From Methanomassiliicoccales archaeon (GTDB taxonomy: Archaea > Thermoplasmatota > Thermoplasmata > SG8-5 > JAGLSY01): a DNA stretch of 38,053 bases. Numbering within the stretch: position 1 is the stretch's first letter; each line of letters begins with the position of its first letter. Where the stretch lies: contig DAOVGM010000087.1 in the NCBI GenBank assembly GCA_030672365.1, forward strand, positions 1-38,053, written 5' to 3'. This document shows, in pieces, positions 15,128-23,246 of this stretch. Made by a program: the position numbers and the translations under genes. The notes under the pieces are model-generated. The model was given only the letters and a program-made list of their open reading frames with translations, searched no databases and was not told the origin of the DNA.

Positions 15128-15592
15128 TTATTTCTTCTGCTCCTTCTCGACCAGCTTCTGGATGTGGTCAACCGACTTTCTGTAGTTCTCCATCGCCACG
15201 CCCACGTGCGCCTCCACGAAGTTCCAGGCCTTGGCCAGATTGTCGTATCGAATCCTGTATCCTTTCTTTGTGGAATCGGGCGAGACCTCCACAGGCGCGA
15301 AGTCCAGTATGTCCAAGGATTTGAGTTTGTTAATGTGCCTGTATATTGTCGGCTTGGAGGTGTCCAGCTCCTGCGCCAGCTCCTCCACGAGCCAGACCTT
15401 GTCAGCACGGAGAAGGAAGCAATCGACGAACAGGCGGAACGGAACGCTGTCCCTCAACTCGCTGGCCCCGGTCCGCGGCTCGTAGCCTTTCGGTAAATAT
15501 CCAATATTAGCCAGAAAGATGGCGCATGCCTCTTCCAGCTCATCGTAGGGGGTCAGGGGCGTGTTCGTGACAACAGAAAGTTCGAAGCTCAT
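15128..15592 (-). CDS. Winged-helix transcriptional regulator
   Basis: This 154-residue protein has a helix-turn-helix in its centre (VWLVEELAQELDTSKPTIYR, HINKLKSLDILDFAPVEVS) with a wing ending KKGYRIRYDNL, as in ArsR or TrmB-type regulators. The N-terminal ~60 residues are unique, and the C-terminal helix (HVGVAMENYRKSVDHIQKL) could be for dimerisation. It heads the minus-strand cluster running down to 13396. Ligand and targets unknown. Confidence 0.8.
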   Translation of the reverse strand: MSFELSVVTNTPLTPYDELEEACAIFLANIGYLPKGYEPRTGASELRDSVPFRLFVDCFLLRADKVWLVEELAQELDTSKPTIYRHINKLKSLDILDFAPVEVSPDSTKKGYRIRYDNLAKAWNFVEAHVGVAMENYRKSVDHIQKLVEKEQKK

Positions 15593-15639
15593 ACAAATCG
15601 AGATGGCATGTTGAATAGTTAAGACTTACGGTTAACAAG

Positions 15640-15745
15640 TCCAACACATCGCGTTGGGGTGGGTGGTCGGGGGAATAACGACGGGCCAGGTGGCGGGCAA
15701 AAGGGTGGTCGGGCGGGGGTGCGGGGGAATGATGGGGAAGCGGGA
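15640..15745 (+). repeat. Degenerate G-rich tract downstream of carbamate kinase
   Basis: The gap between arcC and the regulator at 15592 is rich in plus-strand G runs (GGGGTGGGTGG, GGGTGGTCGGGCGGGGG, GGGGAATGATGGGG). It resembles the G-modules of the repeat family but lacks the core stems and the exact 13-nt spacing. It could be a decayed copy or an independent potential G-quadruplex. No gene is seen in it. Confidence 0.5.
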
Positions 15746-15754
15746 AACGGATAG

Positions 15755-16696
15755 TTAATGCCGCAAAATGTGAGTGCCAGCATTTCCGGCGACTGCTTCC
15801 TCGGCAAGGCTTATGTCTGTGATGATGACCTCCTCGCCTCCGTTCTCCAGAAAATCGATGGCCGCCTCCATCTTCGGGCCCATTGAGCCGGGAGGGAACT
15901 GCCCCTCCTCGAGGAAGAATTTTGCGTCGTCCAGTGTGATGTTGTCCATAGGTTGCTCGTCCGGCTTGCCGAAGTTTATCGACACCCTGTCGACGTTCGT
16001 CAGGATGATGAATTTCTTCATCTCCAACTGGTTGGCCAGCTTTGCCGAGGCATAGTCTTTATCGATAACTGCCTCGACGCCGTCCAGCTGACCGTCCTCC
16101 AGCTCGATAACCGGGAGTCCTCCGCCACCGCAGGCGATGACTATCTGGCCTCGCCTGAGAAGGTAGCGTATGGTGTCCTTCTCGACTATGCGGATGGGTT
16201 TCGGTGAGGGGACTATTCTCCGCCATCCGCGGCCGCTGTCCTCAACGACGTCCCAGTTCTCCTTTTCGGCTATTTGGTCGATCTCCTCTTTCGTGTAGAA
16301 CTGGCCTATGGGTTTTGTAGGGGTCCCGAAGGACGGGTCGTTCCTGTCGACGACCACCTGCGTGATGACAGTCACCGTGTCCTTGCCTAATGATTCGCGC
16401 TTTGCCGTGTTCTGCATCGTCTGTTGGAGCATGTAGCCCATGGAGCCGACTGTCTCCGCAACGCAGACGCCCAGCGGGTATGGGGGGATGAAGGACTTTG
16501 CGCTCTCGTGTCTGCGCAGGGCATTGCCGACCTGGGGGCCGTTTCCGTGGGTGAGGACGATGTCATAACCAGTCTTCATCAGTTTGACCAGCGAGTCGCA
16601 TGTTTCCCTCGCATTCGCGAACTGCTGATAAATCGTGCCCTCATCGCCGCTCTTGATAAGTGCGTTTCCGCCGATGGCCACAACTACGTTTTCCAT
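15755..16696 (-). CDS. arcC: Carbamate kinase
   Basis: This 313-residue protein (from MENVVVAIGG) transfers phosphate between carbamoyl phosphate and ADP, yielding ATP in arginine or carbamoyl-compound breakdown, or making carbamoyl phosphate in the reverse direction. Motifs: VAIGGNALIK, VLTHGNGPQVGN, ACGGGGLPVIE, VIDKDYASAKLA and FPPGSMGPKMEAAIDFL. Length is normal. The ATG at 16696 follows GGGGAGTGAAA. An upstream GTG two codons earlier overlaps this. Its leader has two tandem small hairpins and it shares a TATA-like region with the divergent RDD gene. No arginine deiminase or ornithine carbamoyltransferase is nearby, so its pathway is undecided. Confidence 0.95.
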   Translation of the reverse strand: MENVVVAIGGNALIKSGDEGTIYQQFANARETCDSLVKLMKTGYDIVLTHGNGPQVGNALRRHESAKSFIPPYPLGVCVAETVGSMGYMLQQTMQNTAKRESLGKDTVTVITQVVVDRNDPSFGTPTKPIGQFYTKEEIDQIAEKENWDVVEDSGRGWRRIVPSPKPIRIVEKDTIRYLLRRGQIVIACGGGGLPVIELEDGQLDGVEAVIDKDYASAKLANQLEMKKFIILTNVDRVSINFGKPDEQPMDNITLDDAKFFLEEGQFPPGSMGPKMEAAIDFLENGGEEVIITDISLAEEAVAGNAGTHILRH

Positions 16697-16709
16697 TTTC
16701 ACTCCCCAT

Positions 16710-16741
16710 ACTCCATTTGGAGTTATACTCCCCCTCGGAGT
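16710..16741 (-). promoter_or_regulatory. Tandem small hairpins in the carbamate kinase leader
   Basis: Plus-strand ACTCCATTTGGAGT (16710-16723) and ACTCCCCCTCGGAGT (16727-16741) are two adjacent inverted repeats with the same arms, directly upstream of the GGGGAG ribosome binding site. They look like a duplicated protein-binding site or an RNA switch. Nothing more can be said from sequence. Confidence 0.5.
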
Positions 16742-16778
16742 TATCCCGCTGCCACGGGAATCTGGTTAATGCCCAAAC

Positions 16779-16790
16779 GGATATATTAAA
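16779..16790. promoter_or_regulatory. Shared TATA-like box between arcC and the RDD gene
   Basis: GGATATATTAAA reads as a TATA box on both strands. A second candidate for the plus strand, TGTTTATATC, lies at 16805-16814 and is better spaced from the TTG start at 16852. Confidence 0.45.
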
Positions 16791-16851
16791 CTTGGTGTAC
16801 ACAATGTTTATATCGCTCTGTTCGATACTGTCGAAAAGCAGGAGGGGTAAC

Positions 16852-17568
16852 TTGGTTACGGCAGGAGACACAATAGGGCACGACAAGACACTCCAGGACC
16901 ACTGGATTAAGCGATTGGTGGCATTAATTATCGATGCGGTGATCTTTTATGCAATCGCATGGGTCATTCTATTTTTCATTCCGTGGGGCTGGGGTGGATG
17001 GTACTGGCTCGGATGGAGTTTCATCTCAGGAGTCCTGTTCTTCCTGTATGCCACGATCATGGAGATGACCTCCGGCGCAACAATAGGAAAAGGCATCCTC
17101 AACCTGAAAGTCACGTCTCTCAACGGCCCGGTGAACGCCGAAAAGGCCCTTATAAGAAACATCTCGAAGATTCACGGCCTCTTTCTCTTACTCGACTGGC
17201 TCCTCGGATTTTTAACGGAGGGCGACCCGAAGCAGAAGTACATGGACAGGGTCGCGGGAACGACTGTGATCAGCACCGAATACCAGACAATGCAGCAACA
17301 GCACATATACCAATCACCGCCGTATCAGGACACACAGCCAGCACATCAGGAATACCCGAATCAGCAACAGCCGGTCTACGAATATAGAGGACAGCCGGAA
17401 CAGTATCAGGCGCCGCCGCAGCAATACCCACAGCAACAGGCTGCAGTTGAGCCTGCGCAACAACAAGCCCCACAACAAGTGGAGCACAAGTGCGATGCCT
17501 GCGGAGCCAGCCAGATATTAACGGGAGATGGCAGGTATCAGTGCATTCGATGTGGCAAGATAACTTAA
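16852..17568 (+). CDS. RDD-family membrane protein with Gln/Pro-rich linker and C-terminal zinc ribbon
   Basis: The protein has 238 residues from the TTG at 16852, which follows GGAGGGGTAAC. The frame is open further upstream but across the promoter. The RDD domain starts with KRLVALIIDAVIFYAIAWVI and has three or four membrane segments; the family includes suspected transporters. Residues ~145-210 are a low-complexity Gln/Pro/Tyr tract (QAPPQQYPQQQAA), and the end is a zinc ribbon CDAC...CIRC. This combination of membrane domain, flexible tether and zinc ribbon is seen in archaeal membrane proteins of unknown role. It is divergent from carbamate kinase. Function unknown. Confidence 0.8.
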   Translation: MVTAGDTIGHDKTLQDHWIKRLVALIIDAVIFYAIAWVILFFIPWGWGGWYWLGWSFISGVLFFLYATIMEMTSGATIGKGILNLKVTSLNGPVNAEKALIRNISKIHGLFLLLDWLLGFLTEGDPKQKYMDRVAGTTVISTEYQTMQQQHIYQSPPYQDTQPAHQEYPNQQQPVYEYRGQPEQYQAPPQQYPQQQAAVEPAQQQAPQQVEHKCDACGASQILTGDGRYQCIRCGKIT

Positions 17569-17609
17569 CAATAGTTAAATTTATATGAGTTTATGGAATG
17601 GGGAGTGAT

Positions 17610-18383
17610 ATGACGGAGATCGATGATGTCCTGGTGACTAGAAAAATCGTGGAGCGCTACTCGAGAGAATTCCAGGAGCTGGCCGATGTAGACGTGATTA
17701 TAGCCGGCGCCGGGCCTGCCGGACTGACTACGGCGAGATTGCTGGCCGAGGCAGGCAAGAAGGTCCTCATTTTGGAAAAGAAGCTAGCTCCCGGAGGAGG
17801 CATGTGGGGCGGGGGAATGACCTTCCCCATTGTAGTCATCCAACCTGCATCGAAACACCTTCTGGATGCTGTCGGTATTCGGACAGAGGACGCCGGCGAC
17901 GGCTACTACACCGCCGACTCCATCGAGTGCGTGACGAAGCTCTGCGCAGCTGCGCTGGACGCAGGTGCAAAGTTGTGGAACGCCATTTCCGTCGAGGATG
18001 TTATGATTCGAGAAAATCGTGTCACCGGCGTCGTGATAAATTGGGCTGCCATCACGGTTGCTGGTCTGCACGTAGACCCCCTGACCCTCGGGGCGAAGGT
18101 AGTCATCGATGCGACCGGTCATGACTCGGAGATTTGCCATGTCATCCAGCGAAAAGCAGGGAAGCTGGACACGCCCAGCGGTGAAATCGAGGGTGAAAAA
18201 TCGATGTGGGCCGAAATAGGAGAGAGAACGGTCGTCGAGAACACGCGGGAGGTGTATCCCGGTGTATACGTAATCGGCATGGCGGCCAACGCGGTCATGG
18301 GCGCGCCGCGCATGGGCCCTATATTCGGCGGAATGCTGCTTTCCGGGGAAAAGGCGGCAAAGATGATACTTGAGCGTCTCTGA
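17610..18383 (+). CDS. thi4: Thiamine thiazole synthase, archaeal Thi4 type
   Basis: This 257-residue flavoprotein-like enzyme makes the thiazole half of thiamine from NAD, glycine and a sulfur source. Start chosen at ATG 17610, which follows GGGGAGTGAT; an ATG four codons upstream overlaps that site. The dinucleotide motif is GAGPAG at 33-38, with GGGMWGGGM at 62-70. The position of the sacrificial cysteine of yeast Thi4 is His154 here (AGLHVDPLT), the pattern of archaeal enzymes thought to use sulfide and turn over repeatedly. No other thiamine gene is near. A TATA-like AATTTATATG is just upstream. Identity is firm; the sulfur source is inferred from the His. Confidence 0.93.
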   Translation: MTEIDDVLVTRKIVERYSREFQELADVDVIIAGAGPAGLTTARLLAEAGKKVLILEKKLAPGGGMWGGGMTFPIVVIQPASKHLLDAVGIRTEDAGDGYYTADSIECVTKLCAAALDAGAKLWNAISVEDVMIRENRVTGVVINWAAITVAGLHVDPLTLGAKVVIDATGHDSEICHVIQRKAGKLDTPSGEIEGEKSMWAEIGERTVVENTREVYPGVYVIGMAANAVMGAPRMGPIFGGMLLSGEKAAKMILERL

Positions 18384-18463
18384 AATATCCCAGTCATCTT
18401 GGCCAACCTACCAAATAATTATATATTCTGTGCTTTATACAGTCATAGCAAGGATGTGGATTT

Positions 18464-18844
18464 ATGTCCATGGTCGGGGAGTTAAAAAAGGAGCTAGAAA
18501 ACCTGAGCGAAAAGCACGGCATCGAGATTTCGGCAATCATTTCCAGAAGCGGTGTTCCTATTGCCTGGAATGTGCCTGATGAGTCGCAGGTAGAGACGTT
18601 TTCTACACTGTCTGCAACGATTCTCGGTGCATCGGAAGTAGTATATACTGGCTTGGGTAAAGAACCGCCAACGAAGATAATCGTTGAGTCAAAAAGCGGA
18701 ACGTTTTTGGCAGGCAGCATCAGCTCCAAGGCCCTTATCGCTGTGATCAGCAACTCGACCGACACGGAGGCAGTATGCAAATCCCTTGATGAGGCTACAA
18801 AAAACATAACGGAGGTTTTGGCCAATGCCCAGGGAAGCTTCTGA
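18464..18844 (+). CDS. Roadblock/LC7-domain protein
   Basis: This 126-residue protein is one roadblock domain: helix GELKKELENLSEKHG, strand IEISAIISRSGVPIAW, and IIVESKSGTFLAGSISSKALIAVISN. Such proteins regulate small GTPases or motor-like complexes and dimerise; in prokaryotes they are often encoded beside P-loop proteins. It overlaps the next gene, a KaiC-superfamily ATPase, by 20 nt, so the two are strongly coupled and probably interact. A TATA-like TAATTATATATT is at 18416-18427. The start may instead be the ATG two codons in. Confidence 0.85.
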   Translation: MSMVGELKKELENLSEKHGIEISAIISRSGVPIAWNVPDESQVETFSTLSATILGASEVVYTGLGKEPPTKIIVESKSGTFLAGSISSKALIAVISNSTDTEAVCKSLDEATKNITEVLANAQGSF

Positions 18845-20366
18845 GCGCCACATACCCGAAGAGGTCAAATCGTTCTTTCAGCATAAAAGCGGCAGGTCGA
18901 TGATGGTCATCGGCGGAGCCGGCACAGGTAAGACCACGTTCGCGCTTCAATTGCTCGAAGAAATCGCCAAGCCAGAGAAGAGTTTTTACCTTACGACGAG
19001 GGTTTCCGACCAGGCCCTGTATTCACAATTTCCGTGGCTCGAAAGCGAGGACATGAAAAATAGGATCATCGATGCCAGCAGGATTTTCCTTTCGACGGTT
19101 TATACAGATGAGGAAGGAGGCGAACGCCCTGCCATTAGCAAGGAAGAGATGGAGCGTCTTTCCAGCGCGAAGGATTTTCTCAAATCCATCAACGACGAGC
19201 CGCTGGCTCCCCCGAGCAAAGTGGACCGCTCGCGGCTTTCGCTGCTTCTCGAAAGGAACCGCATGCCCGAAATCGAGCGAATCTACGACAAGGTCGATTC
19301 GATACTGCCCGAAAAAACGATGCTGGTCATCGACAGCATCGAGGGCATCACGAACAAATACGGGCTCGAGCCGGACGAGTTCATCACCTGCATTCAAAAG
19401 GATCTGGTCGAGGACTCGCACGTGGACACCGTGTTCGTCGTAGAGAAAGACAGCGAGCACGACCTGGGTTTTCTGGTAGATGGCATCATCCAGTTCGAGC
19501 ACGGCTTGCTGGAGGGCAGGAGAGTTCGCCAGATGAATTTGTTGAAGCTGAGGGCGACGGAAATCGCCCAGCCAGCATATATTATCACACTGAAGGACGG
19601 CAGGTTCATGAGTTTCGACCCGTTCGACGGCGCTCCTGGCACGGAGAAGGCACAGTGGCAGCCGATTCCGGACACGACAACGCATTACAGCACCGGCACG
19701 ACAGACCTCGATGAACTGCTGGCCGGCGGATATGCCAAGGGCAGTTACAACGTCATCGAGGTGGACGAGAACGTTTCCAATGAGGAATACTACTCGGTTG
19801 TCAGGCCGATCCTTCTCAACTTCATCTCGCAGGGAAAAGGCGTATTCGCAGTACTGACTGGCGGCGACCATGCAGAGTCGATGAAGAAAGACCTTACAAC
19901 TTACATTTCGGAGGACATCTTCGACAACTCGTTCAGGATCGCGGATTACTTCATTCACAAGTCAGATTCGCCGTACATCATGGCGCTGGGCACCCGTAAC
20001 AAGGAGGATGCGGTCCGCACCTGGAAGAGCAACCTGGAGTTTCTCAGAGGGCCGGATAACAAGCCCATAATCGATTTTACTGGCTTCGACACTCTCGAGT
20101 ATTTACAGGGCGGTGGCGTGGCGATAAAACAGCTTCTCGAGGCTGTAGCTAAGATTAAAATTTCGCAGGACATCGGCATCGGAATTTTGAAACCGGGGTT
20201 GAAACTCACCCAGGAAATCATGAACATGGCCGATACCTACCTCAAAATCACCGACATCAACAAATGCCCGTGCATCTACGGCATCAAGCCCAAGACGATA
20301 ATCTACGGCATCGTGGCAGATGCGGAAAAGGGCAGCCCGAACATCAAGCTGGTCCCCATAGTGTAA
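18825..20366 (+). CDS. GvpD-like/KaiC-superfamily ATPase with degenerate second domain
   Basis: This 513-residue protein begins with a RecA-fold ATPase: Walker A GGAGTGKTT at about 30-38 and Walker B MLVIDSIEGI near 168. The N-terminal pattern (EEVKSFFQHKSGRSMMVIGG) matches GvpD, the gas-vesicle regulator family also common in archaea without gas vesicles. The second half (TGTTDLDELLAGGYAKGSYN) aligns with a KaiC repeat, but where Walker A should be it reads VDENVSNEEYY, so this domain has probably lost nucleotide binding. No gas-vesicle genes are seen. Likely a signalling ATPase acting with the roadblock protein; function is inferred. Confidence 0.8.
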   Translation: MPREASERHIPEEVKSFFQHKSGRSMMVIGGAGTGKTTFALQLLEEIAKPEKSFYLTTRVSDQALYSQFPWLESEDMKNRIIDASRIFLSTVYTDEEGGERPAISKEEMERLSSAKDFLKSINDEPLAPPSKVDRSRLSLLLERNRMPEIERIYDKVDSILPEKTMLVIDSIEGITNKYGLEPDEFITCIQKDLVEDSHVDTVFVVEKDSEHDLGFLVDGIIQFEHGLLEGRRVRQMNLLKLRATEIAQPAYIITLKDGRFMSFDPFDGAPGTEKAQWQPIPDTTTHYSTGTTDLDELLAGGYAKGSYNVIEVDENVSNEEYYSVVRPILLNFISQGKGVFAVLTGGDHAESMKKDLTTYISEDIFDNSFRIADYFIHKSDSPYIMALGTRNKEDAVRTWKSNLEFLRGPDNKPIIDFTGFDTLEYLQGGGVAIKQLLEAVAKIKISQDIGIGILKPGLKLTQEIMNMADTYLKITDINKCPCIYGIKPKTIIYGIVADAEKGSPNIKLVPIV

Positions 20367-20370
20367 TCAT

Positions 20371-20387
20371 CTTGGCCTATGGCCAAG
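20371..20387. terminator. Hairpin between convergent GvpD-like and STAND genes
   Basis: CTTGGCC and GGCCAAG pair with a TAT loop, 4 nt after the stop of the GvpD-like gene. It lies in a 72-bp convergent gap and is a candidate 3'-end structure. No long T run follows on either strand. Confidence 0.45.
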
Positions 20388-20438
20388 CTTAAACAGCCTC
20401 TGCGAGTCTGTATATTCACATTCACTGGCTAAATCCTA

Positions 20439-22910
20439 CTACGCTTCGAGTTCTTTGATTTTCTGGTTGATTTCGCCGACCTCGTTCTTCGCGCCGACCA
20501 TCTCCAGCAAATCTTTGGCCATCATATAATTCTCGAGGGCCTCGCTCTTCTCCCCCATCGCCTCGTAGGTCCTTGCCAGGTCGATGTAGGTCGTACCGAG
20601 ATCGTAGGGAATGTCCAGCATCTCCAGAATGACTATGGATTTGTTGGAGTTCTCGATGGCCTTGTCCCACTCCTCCTTGAACCTGTAGATGATGCCGTAA
20701 TTCTTGAACACGCCGTTCATGCCTATCTTGTCGTCCAGCTCCTCACAAATCTTGAGTGCGCGGTCGCAGTATTCTTCGGCTGTGTCGTAATCTCCGAGAT
20801 TGGCCAGCGCTTCGGCCGAATTGAACAGTGCCCATGCCACGAAGTTCTTGTTTCCGATTTTCTCGGAGGCCTCCTTGCACTTCTCGAAAGAATCCAATGC
20901 CTTGTCAAAATCCCTCATTCGTAAGTAAGAATCGCCCATGTTGTTGTAAGCCCTGGCCAGCTCGTTAAAATCACCTACTTCTTCGAGGTGAGGGACGCTC
21001 TTCAAGTAATACTGCATGGCTTTGGTATGGTCACCCCAGTTGTTGTAGACGTTGCCCAGTTCGATGTGTGTCTTGGCCATGCTGGGATTGTCGCCTGCCT
21101 TCATCGAGAAGCTTATGCTCTCCTTGTAATGCTCGACCGCTTCGTTGTTCTCACCCTTTCGCCAGTGAACGTACCCGAGCCCTCTTTGCGCACCGGCCAG
21201 ACCGACCAAATTATCCGAATTCTCGAATATCACGATGACCTTCTCGTATAAATCTTCCGCTTGATTGAAATTACCTCTGAGCCGCGGGCTGTGCCCGAGG
21301 TAGAGCAGGGTCTCGCCCTCTGCTGCTTTATCTTCTAATTTCCTGCTGAATTGAAGGGCTGTTTCTAAGTTCGGAATCGCAGAGCTAGAATCCCCGAGGG
21401 CATAATGTAAATTGCCTATTTTTGTAGAGAGGGAAAGGGTCTCGCGCGGAACGTCGATTTCCGCATCGCTGCCGATGAAATTGAGATTTCGAATGGCAGA
21501 GCTGAAGTATTCTATTGCGTCCTCAAAGGCGAACGAACGCATCGCCTTCTCTCCTGCCTGGACAGAATATTCGTGCGATTTCATGAAGTCCTTGCCAAAC
21601 GTGAAGTGCTTGGCCAGACTGAAAATCACGTCGTCGGTTCTTCCGTGGTAGAGGCGTTCGATGATTTCTCCGACCTTCTTGTGGAGAACCCGCGTCCGGC
21701 TCTTGCTCATGCCCTCGTAGATGACCACGCGGGTCTGCTTGTGACCGAATATGAATATTTCTTCATCGGGACGGGATGTGTCCTCCTTGATAATATCGAG
21801 CTCGTTGAGGTGGTCCAGTATATCCAGCAATTCCTCGCTGTCCATCTCCGTGACCTGCTGCAGAACGTCGAACTGAAACCGCGTTCCGATGACCGAGGCG
21901 AACCTCAGGGCCTTCTTCGTTCTCTCGTCCATTCGGGCGATCCTGTGGCTTATGACGTCCTTTATGCTCGTAGGAATTCGCACGGAAGAAAGATCGACGC
22001 CAGCATCCCAGATGTGAGCGTGTCGGCGGATGATGCCCTCGTCCATGAGTGACTTTAAAACTTCTTCGATGAAGAACGGATTTCCCTCGCTCATGTCATA
22101 TAGCTTTTTCAGGAAACCTTCAGGAGCCTCCTCGACTTCCAGTATCGATTTCACCATCTCAGCGACGTCCTCCGGCGACAGATTGGCCAGGTTTATAGTA
22201 GAATACAATTTTTCCTGCCTCAATCGCCTGAGCATCTGGGTCAATTGATGCTCCTCGCCGGGAACAATATCCAGTTCCGCAGGTCTGTAAGCGCATACGA
22301 TCAGAACTCTGGATTCCTTGATGTTCCTGGCCACGTAGAAAAGCAACTGGAGGGTGGCACTGTCAGCCCACTGGAGGTCGTCGAGGAAAAGAAGAAGCGG
22401 ATTCTCTTTTGAAGTGTCGATGATTATTTGTAATATGGTGTTGAACATCTTGTCCCTCTGGCTCTGGATGTCGATGGTTGCGATTTCCGAAGCTTCCGTT
22501 TTCGCCATCGGGAGAAGCCCGAGCGGCAAGTCGGAGGATTCGTCCGCGTAGCCGTCGCCTGTCGAGTTATCGACGCTCATCATGCCTACGGGCATTCCGG
22601 ATTCGTACTCGCTGGCTTCAGGTTTTTTCTGGACCTTGAGCTTGTATTTGAGGGCATCGATGAAAGGCAGATAGGGGTCTGCATGCTGCTGTGAAATGCT
22701 ACGTCCGATAAGAAACTGGAATCCCTCTTCCCTGGATTGCTGGCCAACCTGATGAATGAGCCGTGTTTTGCCGATTCCCGACTCCCCCGTGACAAAAACA
22801 AGGCGGCCGATGCCGTCCTTCGCTTCCTTGCAGTAGGTGCTCAATTCCTCGATTTCCTTCTGCCTGTTGATGAATTTGGTCGTCATCTCGATGTCTGGGT
22901 CTTGCTGCAT
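20439..22910 (-). CDS. STAND-type NTPase with TPR array (signal transduction ATPase)
   Basis: This 823-residue protein has an N-terminal AAA-16/STAND-like ATPase: Walker A GESGIGKT at 42-49 and Walker B LLLFLDDLQWAD near 175, then a winged-helix-like region (EEVLKSLMDEGIIRRHA). From ~430 to the end it is a long array of tetratricopeptide repeats of 36-40 residues (for example AKTHIELGNVYNNWGDHTKA, ARAYNNMGDSYLRMRDFDKA). This resembles MalT or AfsR-type regulators and adenylyl-cyclase-associated ATPases, which respond to a ligand held by the TPRs. There is no fused effector domain such as an HTH. ATG at 22910 follows GGGGAGAAACCTG. Divergent from tRNA-Leu. Partner unknown; defence or signalling are both possible. 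Confidence 0.85.
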   Translation of the reverse strand: MQQDPDIEMTTKFINRQKEIEELSTYCKEAKDGIGRLVFVTGESGIGKTRLIHQVGQQSREEGFQFLIGRSISQQHADPYLPFIDALKYKLKVQKKPEASEYESGMPVGMMSVDNSTGDGYADESSDLPLGLLPMAKTEASEIATIDIQSQRDKMFNTILQIIIDTSKENPLLLFLDDLQWADSATLQLLFYVARNIKESRVLIVCAYRPAELDIVPGEEHQLTQMLRRLRQEKLYSTINLANLSPEDVAEMVKSILEVEEAPEGFLKKLYDMSEGNPFFIEEVLKSLMDEGIIRRHAHIWDAGVDLSSVRIPTSIKDVISHRIARMDERTKKALRFASVIGTRFQFDVLQQVTEMDSEELLDILDHLNELDIIKEDTSRPDEEIFIFGHKQTRVVIYEGMSKSRTRVLHKKVGEIIERLYHGRTDDVIFSLAKHFTFGKDFMKSHEYSVQAGEKAMRSFAFEDAIEYFSSAIRNLNFIGSDAEIDVPRETLSLSTKIGNLHYALGDSSSAIPNLETALQFSRKLEDKAAEGETLLYLGHSPRLRGNFNQAEDLYEKVIVIFENSDNLVGLAGAQRGLGYVHWRKGENNEAVEHYKESISFSMKAGDNPSMAKTHIELGNVYNNWGDHTKAMQYYLKSVPHLEEVGDFNELARAYNNMGDSYLRMRDFDKALDSFEKCKEASEKIGNKNFVAWALFNSAEALANLGDYDTAEEYCDRALKICEELDDKIGMNGVFKNYGIIYRFKEEWDKAIENSNKSIVILEMLDIPYDLGTTYIDLARTYEAMGEKSEALENYMMAKDLLEMVGAKNEVGEINQKIKELEA

Positions 22911-22944
22911 CAGGTTTCTCCCCGGTAAGGATACAGTAATAACA

Positions 22945-22956
22945 ATTAATATTAAT
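22945..22956. promoter_or_regulatory. Shared palindromic TATA region between tRNA-Leu and STAND gene
   Basis: ATTAATATTAAT is a 12-bp palindrome 29-40 nt upstream of the tRNA and 35-46 nt upstream of the STAND start on the other strand, so it can serve both as TATA box. Confidence 0.45.
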
Positions 22957-22984
22957 ACTAAACGGAGAATCGCCCATAGAATAT

Positions 22985-23068
22985 GCAGGGATACCCGAGC
23001 TTGGCCAAAGGGGCAAGGCTTAGGACCTTGTGGTTAGTCCTTCGCCGGTTCAAATCCGGCTCCCTGCA
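22985..23068 (+). tRNA. tRNA-Leu (UAG)
   Basis: The 84-nt gene folds into the class II cloverleaf with a long variable arm, as expected for leucine. Acceptor arm GCAGGGA/TCCCTGC is perfectly paired with discriminator A (23068). The anticodon arm CAAGG-CTTAGGA-CCTTG gives anticodon TAG. The T arm is GCCGG-TTCAAAT-CCGGC. CCA is not encoded. No intron is seen. It is followed by TTTTCCCTTTAT, a likely Pol terminator. Confidence 0.96.
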
Positions 23069-23221
23069 TTTTCCCTTTATAGGATTTGACATAATGCCGT
23101 CGTATGCCCATCGTATTACTAGCAAATGAACGCGGAGGGCGCACCTCTGCGAAATCGGGCATATGGCCGATGGAACAGAAACATACAGCCAACAGGATGA
23201 TTGTTTCTGCGGCTCCCTGCA
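23057..23221 (+). other. 12-bp direct repeat of the tRNA-Leu 3' end (att-like scar)
   Basis: CGGCTCCCTGCA, the last 12 nt of the tRNA, recurs at 23210-23221, 153 bp downstream, preceded by a hairpin CAGAAACA/TGTTTCTG (23175-23208). Integrated elements often duplicate the 3' end of a tRNA at their far border. The enclosed ~140 bp has no gene, so at most this is the remains of an old insertion, or chance. Weak evidence. Confidence 0.35.
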
Positions 23222-23246
23222 CTTCCAATCCTGAACTTCTCCAGCC

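Noticed and set aside
23034-23228. Minus-strand ORF of 64 codons over the tRNA-Leu
   Set aside because: It reads antisense through the tRNA T arm, and its ending (GAGFEPAKD) is the well-known spurious peptide from antisense tRNA sequence.
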